A DNA stretch of 10,325 nt from Desulfovibrio sp. UBA4079 (GTDB taxonomy: Bacteria; Desulfobacterota; Desulfovibrionia; Desulfovibrionales; Desulfovibrionaceae), in contig DFYP01000068.1 of assembly GCA_002382645.1 (NCBI GenBank), positions 798 through 11,122 on the forward strand, in the 5' to 3' direction. Below the pieces are notes generated by a model. The model did not search any database, was not told the DNA's origin, and saw only the letters and a program-made list of their open reading frames with translations. Each line of letters starts with the position of its first letter. Within the stretch, counting starts at the first letter, position 1. This document shows positions 1 through 6,852 of this stretch, piece by piece. The translations under genes were made by a program, and so were the position numbers.

Positions 1-1299
1 CTGGGCACGGCCCAGAATTCGGACGAGGTCCAGATTCCCGTGGTCCCGGCCGGGAGCAAGCTGGACATGCGCGCCGCGGTGCAGCGCGGTCTGGACGCCA
101 ACCCCGCCATCCTGGCCGCGCGCCACGAGCTGCTGGGTTCCGAGTCCGGGCGCAAGTCGGCCCTGGCCGACTTCTTTCCCACGGCCAGCAGCGGCTACGG
201 CTGGGTCCACAACGACCGCACCCCGCGCCAGTTCGGCCAGCGCGCCGGCGACCAGGACTCCTGGGCCTTCCAGCTCAACGTGAGCCAGCCCCTGTTCACC
301 GGCTTCCGGCTGCTGTCCACCTACCAGAAGGCCCGGCTGGCCAAGGAGCAGAACGAGTACAAGCTGTTCCAGGCCGAGCTGTCGCTGATCCAGAGCATCC
401 AGGACGCCTTCCTGAGCCTGCTTCAGGGCCGCATGGACGTGAAGAGCGCCCTGGACTCGGTGGAACGCCTCAAGTCCCAGCTCCAGGTCACCCAGGCCTT
501 CTATGACGTGGGCCTCAAGCCCCGCCTCGACGTGCTCCAGGCCGAGGTCCAGCTGGCCACGGCCCAGCAGGAACTGCTCAAGGCCCAGAACGCGGTGGCC
601 AACCAGGTCGCCAACCTGAACACCCTGCTCAACATGCCGCTGGAGGCCGGGGTCGAGTACGTGGGCGACCTGGACTACGCCCCGTTCACCCGGAGCCTGG
701 AGGACTGCCTGAGCCAGGCCTACAAGGGCCGCCCGGACCTGCGCATCGGTGAGAAGAGCGTGGAGATGGCCGAGAAGGACGCCAAGGTCACGGCCAGCGG
801 CTACTACCCGCAGTTCTCCGCGGACTACAACTACAATCGCGCCGGCGACGACCCCCTCACCGGCGAGAGCAAGTATCTGAGCAACGCCAATCGCGAGAGC
901 TGGGACGTGGGCGTGAACATGGAGTGGAAGATGTGGCAGTGGGGCAGCACCTACTACGCCCACGACAAGAGCTTGGAGACCGTCAAGCAGATCCGCGCGG
1001 ACCTGGACAAGACCCGCCTGGACGCCGGGTTCCAGGTCAAGAACGGACTCCTCAACATGCAGACCGCCGCCGACCGCATCGGCGTGGCCCGCAAGTCCGT
1101 GGAGGCCGCCCGCGAGTCCTACCGCATGGCCCTGGCCCGCTACCAGGCCCAGGTGGGCACCAACACGGACCTGCTCACCGCCCAGTCGGACGTGACCAAG
1201 AGCGAGGCCGAGCTGAACGGCGCCCTGGCCGATTACGCCAAGGCCCTGTCCAGCCTGTACGTCTCCATGGGCCAGAAGAACCCCGGCCTGACGCCGTAG
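1..1299 (+). CDS. TolC-family outer-membrane factor (5' end outside window)
   Basis: This is the C-terminal 432 residues of a TolC/OEP-family protein. Such proteins form a trimeric outer-membrane channel and periplasmic tunnel for type I secretion or RND/ABC efflux. The frame is open from base 1. A GTG at 40 is possible, but the residues before it look like the mature start after a signal peptide, so the true start is probably upstream. Two OEP-type halves are visible, roughly residues 20-215 and 230-425. Each is rich in long amphipathic helices with Gln, Ala and Leu (for example LDVLQAEVQLATAQQ). Short beta-like segments with alternating aromatics (FQLNVSQPLFTGFRL) fit the membrane barrel. 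Family membership is well supported; the transported substrate cannot be told because the usual pump and adaptor genes are not visible. The next gene starts 5 nt downstream, so the two are probably cotranscribed. Confidence 0.9.
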   Translation: MGTAQNSDEVQIPVVPAGSKLDMRAAVQRGLDANPAILAARHELLGSESGRKSALADFFPTASSGYGWVHNDRTPRQFGQRAGDQDSWAFQLNVSQPLFTGFRLLSTYQKARLAKEQNEYKLFQAELSLIQSIQDAFLSLLQGRMDVKSALDSVERLKSQLQVTQAFYDVGLKPRLDVLQAEVQLATAQQELLKAQNAVANQVANLNTLLNMPLEAGVEYVGDLDYAPFTRSLEDCLSQAYKGRPDLRIGEKSVEMAEKDAKVTASGYYPQFSADYNYNRAGDDPLTGESKYLSNANRESWDVGVNMEWKMWQWGSTYYAHDKSLETVKQIRADLDKTRLDAGFQVKNGLLNMQTAADRIGVARKSVEAARESYRMALARYQAQVGTNTDLLTAQSDVTKSEAELNGALADYAKALSSLYVSMGQKNPGLTP

Positions 1300-1304
1300 C
1301 CGAC

Positions 1305-1499
1305 GTGGAAACGTCTTTCGCCCGCAACGGGCTGTCCTGTCCGCGCTGCGGCGCGCGGCTCAAGGCCGTGCGCGGCTGCCGTGAGGTGACCATGCGCTGC
1401 GCCGCCTGCGGCGCGGCCTATCCGGTGCGGGACATGCTCCAGGTCATGGACGACGCCTTTGAGGAGGAAGTGGGCTTTGTGCCTCTGGACCGGCTGTGA
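1305..1499 (+). CDS. Small dual-CXXC zinc-ribbon-like protein (64 aa)
   Basis: A 64-residue protein starting at GTG 1305, five bases after the TolC-family stop. It carries two CXXC pairs, C12-PR-C15 and C32-AA-C35, plus a lone C25 in a RGCREV segment, followed by an acidic helix-like tail (MDDAFEEEVG) and a terminal DRL. This layout matches, from memory, the 'dual CXXC motif small (seleno)protein' family of Desulfovibrio and relatives, in which some members replace a Cys by selenocysteine. All four positions here are Cys. The function of that family is not known to me; zinc or other metal binding, or a redox role, are inferences from the motif. There is no strong ribosome-binding site before the GTG, so translation may be coupled to the upstream gene. 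The reading frame is real rather than a shadow because the upstream gene ends before it and the Cys spacing is conserved. The 3' end overlaps the start of the transglycosylase gene. Confidence 0.75.
   Translation: METSFARNGLSCPRCGARLKAVRGCREVTMRCAACGAAYPVRDMLQVMDDAFEEEVGFVPLDRL
1461..1467 (+). promoter_or_regulatory. Shine-Dalgarno GAGGAGG for the transglycosylase gene
   Basis: The sequence GAGGAGG lies inside the 3' end of the dual-CXXC gene, nine bases before an in-frame TTG at 1477. It favours TTG 1477 over the in-frame TTG at 1459, which has no such site, and over GTG 1522, which also lacks one. Confidence 0.55.
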
Positions 1500-2451
1500 A
1501 CGCGACGCCCTGCGGCGTCTTGTGGGCCGGGGCCTGACGGCCCTGGCTCTTTTTTTCTGCCTGGCGGCGGCCCTGCCGGAGGCGTCCTGGGCCTCCGGGG
1601 ACCAGCGTTCCGGCTACGAGGTCTGGGCCCCGCTGGCCCAGCGGCTGGCCGCCGACGGCTTTGACCAGGCCCTACTCACCACGCTCTTCTCCGACCCGCT
1701 CATGGTCTACGACCCCCAGATCATGGCCCGCAAGATGAACCCCCTGCTGGAGGCCAAGCTTTCCCCGCCCGAAGAAAAGGCCGCCGAGCCCGAGGTGGAC
1801 TCGCGCTACCTCAACCCCATCCTCCTGGCCGGAGCCTACGGCTATCTGCGGGAGAACAAGGGCATCCTCGCCAGCCTCAAGGCGCAGTACGGCGTGCCGC
1901 CCGAGGTCCTGGTGGCCCTGCTCCTGGTGGAGACCAAGCTCGGCCTGAACGTGGGCACGGCCCGGGCCGCCTGGGCCCTGGCCAACATGGCCCTGGCCGG
2001 GGACCTGGGGACCATCGAGCCGTACCTCTCGCGCACGGACCTGACCCCGGAGATCCGCAACTGGCTGGCCAACCGCACCCGGCAGAAGTCGGACTGGGCC
2101 TATGAGGAGCTGGAGGCGCTCTTGCGCTACTCCCAGGCCCTGGAACGCGACCCCCTGGAGATTCCGGGCTCGGCCTACGGGGCCATCGGCATCTGCCAGT
2201 TCATGCCGAGCAACGCCCTGGCCTACGGCGTGGACGGGGACGGCGACGGCCGGGTGGACCTCCTGGTCAAGGAGGACGCCCTGGCCAGCATGGCCCGCTT
2301 CCTCAAGGATCACGGCTGGAAGGGGGAACTCACCGAGGAGCAGCGTTTCCGGGTCATCTACCGCTACAACCACTCGTCCAGCTACGCCCGCACGGTGCTG
2401 GCCGTGGCCGACAGCCTGGTGCGCATCGGCCGCACCTTCGGCGCCCAGTGA
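1477..2451 (+). CDS. MltB-type lytic murein transglycosylase (GH103)
   Basis: Cleaves the MurNAc-GlcNAc bond of peptidoglycan to give 1,6-anhydro-MurNAc ends, acting in the periplasm. The start chosen is TTG 1477 (324 aa), served by GAGGAGG; GTG 1522 would give a shorter leader. A signal peptide follows: basic RRLVGRG, a hydrophobic run LTALALFFCLAAAL and a likely cut after SWA. The hallmarks of the MltB/Slt35 family are present: LLVETKLGLN with the probable catalytic Glu at about residue 152, an AYGAIGICQFMPSNA block (QFMPS about 241-245), and DGDGDGRVD directly after it. The last resembles the EF-hand-like calcium site known in E. coli Slt35. The segment before the signal cut has no proper lipobox, so it is probably soluble periplasmic rather than a lipoprotein. 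Last gene of the plus-strand cluster; it converges on the glycosyltransferase gene. Confidence 0.88.
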   Translation: MCLWTGCERDALRRLVGRGLTALALFFCLAAALPEASWASGDQRSGYEVWAPLAQRLAADGFDQALLTTLFSDPLMVYDPQIMARKMNPLLEAKLSPPEEKAAEPEVDSRYLNPILLAGAYGYLRENKGILASLKAQYGVPPEVLVALLLVETKLGLNVGTARAAWALANMALAGDLGTIEPYLSRTDLTPEIRNWLANRTRQKSDWAYEELEALLRYSQALERDPLEIPGSAYGAIGICQFMPSNALAYGVDGDGDGRVDLLVKEDALASMARFLKDHGWKGELTEEQRFRVIYRYNHSSSYARTVLAVADSLVRIGRTFGAQ

Positions 2452-2452
2452 T

Positions 2453-3565
2453 TCAGGAAGAGAGCAGACCCTGATAGAGGCTCAAGGTCCGGGTCAGGAA
2501 GTCCCGGCCCGAGAGCTGGGAGATGGTCAGGCGCTGTTCGCGCAGGAGTTCCTCGCGGAACTCTGGATGGCGCACGGCCTCCAGGAGCTTGAGCGTGAGG
2601 GCCGGCACGTCCCCGGGCTCCACCAGGGCCCGGCGGCTCACCAGGTCCGGCAGCACGCCCACGTTGGTGGAGAGGAGCGGCCGGTCCGCGGCCATGATCT
2701 CCAGGGGCGCGCGGGCGATGGTCTCGGACCAGAGCGAGGCCACCACGGCCAGGTCCAGGGCCGAGATGCAGGCGGTCACGTCCTCGCGGCGGCCGCTGAT
2801 CCGGGCCACGTCCTCCAGGCCGAAGCGCTTGAGCCAGCCCTCGACCTCGGCCGTGCGCGTGGCCGTCTCGAAGCCGATGAGGAAGAGCCGCACGTGCTCC
2901 AGGCCCACTTCCCGGCGCAGGGTGGCCACGGCCTCGATGAGTTCGCGCTGGCCCTTGACCCGGTCGAAGCGGCCCACCAGGCCGATGACCAGGTGGTCCG
3001 GCCCGAAGCCGAATTCCTTGCGCACGCGCTCCCGGCCTTGGGGATCGAAGCGGAAGGCCTCGACGTCCACGCCGCCGGGGATGACCCAGACCGCCTGTTC
3101 CGGGGTCCGCATGGTCAGGAGGAAATGGCGGGCCATGGCCTTGTTGGTCAGGACCACGGCGTCGGCCACGCGGGCGTGGAGCCAGCGGTTCAGGGCGTCG
3201 TGGCGCGGCGGGCGCTGGTCGCCCCGGGTGCGCACCAGCTTGAAGCCGTGGCCGCCCAGCTTGCGGAGCAGGGCCCAGAGGAAAAAGCCCTCGCCGCGGT
3301 GGCAGTTGACGATGTCCGGCTCGAATTCACGCACCAGCCGCGCGGCTCCGCGCAGGGTGCGCCAGAGGACCAGAGGATTGTTGCTGTTGAGTTCCAGGGG
3401 CACGGCGGCCAGGCCCAGGTCCCGGGCCCGGCGTTCGGGCTCGGTGCCGGGCTGGACCACCACGAGCACGCGGTGCCCGGCGTCCTGGAGCAGGCGGCTC
3501 AGGTACAGGGCGTACCAGGCCGTGGCGTTGTGCCAGCGGACGTTGATGACCTGGACGATGTTCAT
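2453..3565 (-). CDS. GT-B fold glycosyltransferase, family 4 type
   Basis: A 370-residue cytoplasmic glycosyltransferase of the GT4 (GT-B) type, which moves a sugar from a nucleotide-sugar donor to an acceptor such as lipopolysaccharide core or another surface glycan. The N-terminal half begins MNIVQVINVRWHNATAWYAL, the usual Rossmann-type acceptor domain. The C-terminal donor domain shows VIGLVGRFDRVKGQ (Arg199 and Lys204 expected to contact the donor phosphates) and the EX7E motif, E281-TIARAPL-E289, followed by a TNVGVLPDLV loop. The frame is open to 3655, but ATG 3565 is chosen because GGGGAG precedes it on the minus strand and the family N-terminus begins there. Lies 139 nt downstream of the moaE-like gene on the same strand. 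Its stop codon is one base from the stop of the convergent transglycosylase gene. Sugar and acceptor are not deducible. Confidence 0.88.
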   Translation of the reverse strand: MNIVQVINVRWHNATAWYALYLSRLLQDAGHRVLVVVQPGTEPERRARDLGLAAVPLELNSNNPLVLWRTLRGAARLVREFEPDIVNCHRGEGFFLWALLRKLGGHGFKLVRTRGDQRPPRHDALNRWLHARVADAVVLTNKAMARHFLLTMRTPEQAVWVIPGGVDVEAFRFDPQGRERVRKEFGFGPDHLVIGLVGRFDRVKGQRELIEAVATLRREVGLEHVRLFLIGFETATRTAEVEGWLKRFGLEDVARISGRREDVTACISALDLAVVASLWSETIARAPLEIMAADRPLLSTNVGVLPDLVSRRALVEPGDVPALTLKLLEAVRHPEFREELLREQRLTISQLSGRDFLTRTLSLYQGLLSS

Positions 3566-3574
3566 GCGTCTCCC

Positions 3575-3589
3575 CGGGGCGGCGCCCCG
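3575..3589 (-). repeat. GC-rich inverted repeat just upstream of the glycosyltransferase ribosome-binding site
   Basis: A 6-bp stem (CGGGGC / GCCCCG) around a 3-base centre lies immediately before the GGGGAG ribosome-binding site of the glycosyltransferase. In the transcript it could fold next to the site and affect translation. There is no T-run, so it is not an intrinsic terminator. In DNA this GC-rich such a hairpin may also be chance. Confidence 0.35.
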
Positions 3590-3647
3590 TACGGAGTATG
3601 ACAGGGCCCGGTCCCGGCGGCAAGCGGCGGGGGCGATTTCCGGCGGC

Positions 3648-3670
3648 CCGGCCATATAGGGAATGGCCGG
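3648..3670. repeat. Perfect 8-bp dyad (CCGGCCAT / ATGGCCGG) in the moaE-glycosyltransferase spacer
   Basis: CCGGCCAT and ATGGCCGG are perfect inverted copies separated by 7 bases. The centre and left arm, read on the minus strand, contain CTATATG, a passable -10 element for the glycosyltransferase gene, giving a leader of roughly 80 nt. A dyad over a -10 could be an operator. It could also form a hairpin at the end of the moaE transcript, but no U-run follows on either strand. Both readings are inference. Confidence 0.35.
3653..3658 (-). promoter_or_regulatory. Possible -10 element (TATATG) for the glycosyltransferase gene
   Basis: On the minus strand TATATG matches four of six positions of the sigma-70 -10 consensus, in the only AT-rich patch of the 139-nt spacer. 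No good -35 is visible 16-18 bases upstream (TTTCGG is the closest), so this is a weak candidate. Read-through from moaE is the alternative. Confidence 0.22.
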
Positions 3671-3704
3671 ACCTGCCGAAATGACGGGGACGGGCGCGGA
3701 CCGC

Positions 3705-4070
3705 TCAGGGCGCCATGACCTCGCGTTTGGTCACGGCCTCCTTCTTGATGCGGTCCAGAAGATCGGCCAGGGCGGGCTTGACGTTCTCGCGGATGTCCCC
3801 GGCCACGATCAGGAAGAGCACGTCGTCGCCGGGCTTGAGCAGGCCGGCGCGGCACTCGGCCAGGACGCGGAAGATTCCGGGCCGGGCCTGGATCTCGGCG
3901 CAGATGTCGCGCATCCGGGGCTCGTCCGGGGTGATCTCCACGGCCGTGACGTTTTTGTGGTCCTTGCGGGACCAGCCGCGGACCACGCCGTTGTGCACCA
4001 GGACCATGCCGACGTTTTCGGTGAACCCGGGTTCTGTTTTGAGTTTTGCGATGGCGGCTGATATATCCAT
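3705..4070 (-). CDS. Divergent MoaE-like molybdopterin synthase catalytic subunit
   Basis: A 121-residue protein resembling MoaE, the large subunit of molybdopterin synthase. With thiocarboxylated MoaD, that enzyme inserts two sulphurs into precursor Z (cPMP) to make molybdopterin in the cytosol. The visible match is the whole-protein pattern: GMVLVHNGVVRGWS near the N-terminus, VEITPDEPRMRDICAEI in the middle, CRAGLLKPGDDVLFLIVAGDIRENV, then DRIKKEAVTKREV at the end, where the catalytic lysines are expected (K109/K110 and K115). It departs from standard MoaE: the usual His-Arg is Cys-Arg (residues 73-74), the Pro-x-Trp before the last catalytic Lys is missing, and the Lys spacing is shorter. 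The start at ATG 4070 is supported by GGAGGT seven bases upstream; longer starts reach into the divergent gene. No moaD is in the window. Such proteins, as I recall, are common in Desulfovibrio, where molybdenum or tungsten enzymes such as formate dehydrogenases are abundant. Confidence 0.75.
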   Translation of the reverse strand: MDISAAIAKLKTEPGFTENVGMVLVHNGVVRGWSRKDHKNVTAVEITPDEPRMRDICAEIQARPGIFRVLAECRAGLLKPGDDVLFLIVAGDIRENVKPALADLLDRIKKEAVTKREVMAP

Positions 4071-4107
4071 GCTGGACCTCCGGTGGAGATGACTGCCAGG
4101 AACGCCA

Positions 4108-6852
4108 ATGTACAACGTCTCGACCCTGTTGCAAAGCCTGCCCCACTTCCAGCAATCGCGGCTGGTGGGCTCGGGCTATGCCGCCTGGCTCTCCTGGACC
4201 GGGGCCCCCAACGCCGCCCTGGTCTCCACCCTCAAGGAGTACGGCGGGGTGCACATGGCCCACGAGGCCAACCAGGCGCTCTGGTTCTTCCCGGACTCCG
4301 AGGTCTTCCGGGCCCTGGCCCGGCTCCAGATCTGGTCCCGGCTCAACGCCACGCCGCTGCTCTGCCAGGTGCTCCCGGCCACCTTCCTGGTGGGCTACGA
4401 CTTCTCCCTGTCCCTGTCCCTGTCCCTGGATCTCACCGACCAGACGGCCACCCCGGGCCAGGAGTTCGCGGTCTGGGTCCATCCCAAGCTCAAGGCCGCG
4501 GTGGAGGCCATCCCCGGCCTGGACCTCAAGCCGGGCACCAGCGGCGGGGGCTTCGCCTCCTCGGTGAAGTGGCTCCTGTTCCACGCCGACCAGGGCCTGG
4601 ACTACGAGACCGCCCTGGGCTGGTACTACGTGATCAAGCCCATGGGGAAGCTCGGCGACAAGGAGAGCATCCTGGGCTGGCGGGGTTTTTTCAACGAGAT
4701 CCAGGCCGTGCTCCAGCGCATGGACCTCAAGTACATCTCGGACGTGCGCGAGGGCTACGTCATCTTCCCGCTGACCAGCGTGCGGCTGTTGCGCACCTGG
4801 TGCCAGGAGATCCTGGGGCTGATCCGCGCGGTCAAGGCCGAGGGCCGGGAGTACTGGCCCTGCGTCATGGCCGCCGTGCCCCACAAGGGGCTGACCTTCA
4901 ACGCCGAGCTGCCCAAGCGGGTGGGCCTGGACTGGAACCGGCTGGCCCCGGATTTCCCGCATCTCCAGTACCGCGACGCCTTCATCCTGACCGACTGGTT
5001 CAAGGTCAACGAGATCCGCCACGGCGCGGAGCAGGAGATCCTGGAGACCTGGTGCAGCGTGAGCCCCAAGGCCGGCGAGGAGCAGGCCGGCGGCTCCCTG
5101 GAGGTGTCCCTGCCGCGCAAGCTGAACCTCGGTGACGGCGGGGAGTGCTTCTACTGCGGGCTCAAGAACCATGCCGCCGCGGCCTGCCCGAGCAAGGGCC
5201 TGACCCAGCTGCGGGCCGAAGCCTGGAGCGCCGTGGCCCGGGTGAACATGGAGGACCTGCAGAGCGGGCTCCGGGGCCTGGACGAGCGCCTGGAGCAGGG
5301 CCGGGTGGCCGAATCCCTGGCCGCGCTGCTTACGGGCGGGGACAAGCTGGAGAACACCCTGGTCCGGGCCATATTCGAGATCAACGCGCCCTCCCAGCTG
5401 CGCATGCTCCAGGTGGTCTGGCGCAGCCGGGGCAAGGAGTGGCCCGCGGGCCTGACCCAGCTCTCCCCGGAGGAGGCCCCCTACGCCCTCACGGCCCTGG
5501 ACGCCCTGCGGGCCGGGGACCTGGAGCGGGCCGAGGGCCTGCTCAAGCAGGCCAGCCTCAAGTACATGCGCAGCTACCAGCCGCCGTCGCTCCTGGGCTT
5601 CGTGGCCCTGGAGAAGGGCGACCTGCACCAGGCCGGGTTCTATTGGCAGGAGGCCGAACGGCTCAGCTACACCCCGCTCCAGCAAAGCTATTTCCTCTAT
5701 CTCCAGGCCCGGGCCATGGAGGCCCAGGGCGAGTACAAGGAGGCCTCGTTGCTCTACCGGCGGGCGGCCACCGCCTCGCCGGAGTGGGTGGAGGCCTTCT
5801 ACCGCGAGGCGGTGAGCCAGGTGAAGATGGGCTTCACCGGCCAGGCCATGGACACCCTGGAGCGGCTCATCGACCGCGACCCGGACATCTTCAACCGGAT
5901 CCTTCTGGACTCCGAGCTGGACCGCGGGCGCATGCACATCCTGGGCGCCCTCTGGGACAAGTGGCGGGCGGCCGAGCTGCGCAGCGAGGAGGAGAAAGCC
6001 CAGGTGACCCTGTTCAAGTCCGAGGTGGTCCAGCGCTTCGACGAGCGCCACCCCTTCTTCGAGCCGGCCCAGGAACGCCTGGAGCACATGCGCCGGCTCA
6101 TCGAGATCAAGAATTACGTGGCCTTCCAGACCATGATCCGGGGCCTGGACGACTTCGCCGAGGACCTGAACGCCCAGGTGGAGACCGAGATCAAGCGGGT
6201 CAAGGCCCGCGTGGAGCACTACTACGAGCGCCTGCGCGACATCCAGAAGGAGGCGGCCTGGTTCCCGTTCCCCAAGCTGCTCCTGGAGTTCAACCGGGAC
6301 TTCAATTTCTGCGTGGAGAAGATGAACTGGATGCGGGAGCAGCACCTCAAGGTGGCCGAGAACTTCCGCAAGACCATGCGCTACCTGGACGAGATCGAGG
6401 AGCGCATCGGCCTGCTCCAGAAGCGCCTGGTGACCCTGCGCATCGTGCGCGACAGCACGCTGTTCATCCTGCTCCTGGGCCGGACCTTCATCTGGCTGGA
6501 GATTGTGGGCCTGGGCCTGGCCCTGATCACCGTGCCGGGGCTGGTCTATTTCGCCCACTACCTGCCGGGGAACTGGCTGGTGAACATGATTCTGGAGCAG
6601 AAGTGGGAGTTCCAGAAGGGCCTGGTGGTCATCCTCTCGGTCCTGGCCCTGGCCCTGGCCTCCATCCGCACGGCCTTCAGCTTCGACAACCGCAAGCGCG
6701 AGCTGTTCGAGCGCCGGGACACGGAGCGCCAGGCCCGCAGCGCGGCCCGCAAGACCCCGGCCAAGGCCCCGGCCAAGACTCCGGCCAAGGCTCCGGCCAA
6801 GACTCCGGCCAAGGCTTCGGCCAAGACCCCGGACAAGAAGAAGGGAAAATAA
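4108..6852 (+). CDS. Membrane-anchored TPR protein with CCHC zinc knuckle and Lys/Ala/Pro-rich tail (914 aa)
   Basis: No precise function is recognised. Start ATG 4108 is forced by an in-frame stop at 4090-4092, with AGGAA upstream. Layout: residues 1-340, no signal peptide and no domain I know, with a Ser-Leu repeat at 100-107; 347-360, a CX2CX4HX4C zinc knuckle (C347, C350, H355, C360), the form best known from retroviral nucleocapsid and RNA-binding proteins; about 455-600, four TPR-like helical pairs (such as LRAGDLERAEGLLKQASLKY and EAQGEYKEASLLYRRA), normally protein-binding; about 650-780, a charged helical or coiled-coil stretch; about 785-817 and 836-856, hydrophobic segments forming a membrane hairpin; 882-914, repeated KTPAKAPA units ending KKKGK. 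Basic residues flank both hydrophobic segments, so by the positive-inside rule both ends should be cytoplasmic. The knuckle plus basic tail suggest binding of RNA, DNA or another polyanion at the inner membrane; this is inference. Diverges from moaE across 37 nt. Confidence 0.85.
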   Translation: MYNVSTLLQSLPHFQQSRLVGSGYAAWLSWTGAPNAALVSTLKEYGGVHMAHEANQALWFFPDSEVFRALARLQIWSRLNATPLLCQVLPATFLVGYDFSLSLSLSLDLTDQTATPGQEFAVWVHPKLKAAVEAIPGLDLKPGTSGGGFASSVKWLLFHADQGLDYETALGWYYVIKPMGKLGDKESILGWRGFFNEIQAVLQRMDLKYISDVREGYVIFPLTSVRLLRTWCQEILGLIRAVKAEGREYWPCVMAAVPHKGLTFNAELPKRVGLDWNRLAPDFPHLQYRDAFILTDWFKVNEIRHGAEQEILETWCSVSPKAGEEQAGGSLEVSLPRKLNLGDGGECFYCGLKNHAAAACPSKGLTQLRAEAWSAVARVNMEDLQSGLRGLDERLEQGRVAESLAALLTGGDKLENTLVRAIFEINAPSQLRMLQVVWRSRGKEWPAGLTQLSPEEAPYALTALDALRAGDLERAEGLLKQASLKYMRSYQPPSLLGFVALEKGDLHQAGFYWQEAERLSYTPLQQSYFLYLQARAMEAQGEYKEASLLYRRAATASPEWVEAFYREAVSQVKMGFTGQAMDTLERLIDRDPDIFNRILLDSELDRGRMHILGALWDKWRAAELRSEEEKAQVTLFKSEVVQRFDERHPFFEPAQERLEHMRRLIEIKNYVAFQTMIRGLDDFAEDLNAQVETEIKRVKARVEHYYERLRDIQKEAAWFPFPKLLLEFNRDFNFCVEKMNWMREQHLKVAENFRKTMRYLDEIEERIGLLQKRLVTLRIVRDSTLFILLLGRTFIWLEIVGLGLALITVPGLVYFAHYLPGNWLVNMILEQKWEFQKGLVVILSVLALALASIRTAFSFDNRKRELFERRDTERQARSAARKTPAKAPAKTPAKAPAKTPAKASAKTPDKKKGK
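4405..4428 (+). repeat. Four tandem TCCCTG hexamers inside the zinc-knuckle/TPR gene
   Basis: Four exact copies of TCCCTG encode (Ser-Leu)4 at residues 100-107. Copy-number change by slippage would add or remove Ser-Leu pairs without shifting the frame, so it could vary protein length but not switch the gene off. Confidence 0.85.
6751..6834 (+). repeat. Seven 12-bp units encoding the KTPAKAPA tail
   Basis: Seven 12-bp units of the form AAG-(ACY or GCY)-CCG-GCC encode the basic tail of the TPR protein. Thr and Ala alternate at the second codon, so the true period is 24 bp (KTPAKAPA). The sixth unit has TCG for CCG and the last has GAC for GCC. Like histone H1-type or AlgP-type tails, it is likely disordered and strongly cationic, and the copy number may differ between strains. 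Confidence 0.9.

Noticed and set aside
1522..1608. Lipoprotein signal at the FFC of the transglycosylase leader
   Set aside because: LFFC does not fit a lipobox, and hydrophobic sequence continues past the Cys to a conventional SWA cleavage site.
2462..2508. Inverted GACCC/GGGTC after the transglycosylase gene as a terminator
   Set aside because: The stem is five pairs with a loop over 15 bases and no T-run, and it lies within the glycosyltransferase coding region.
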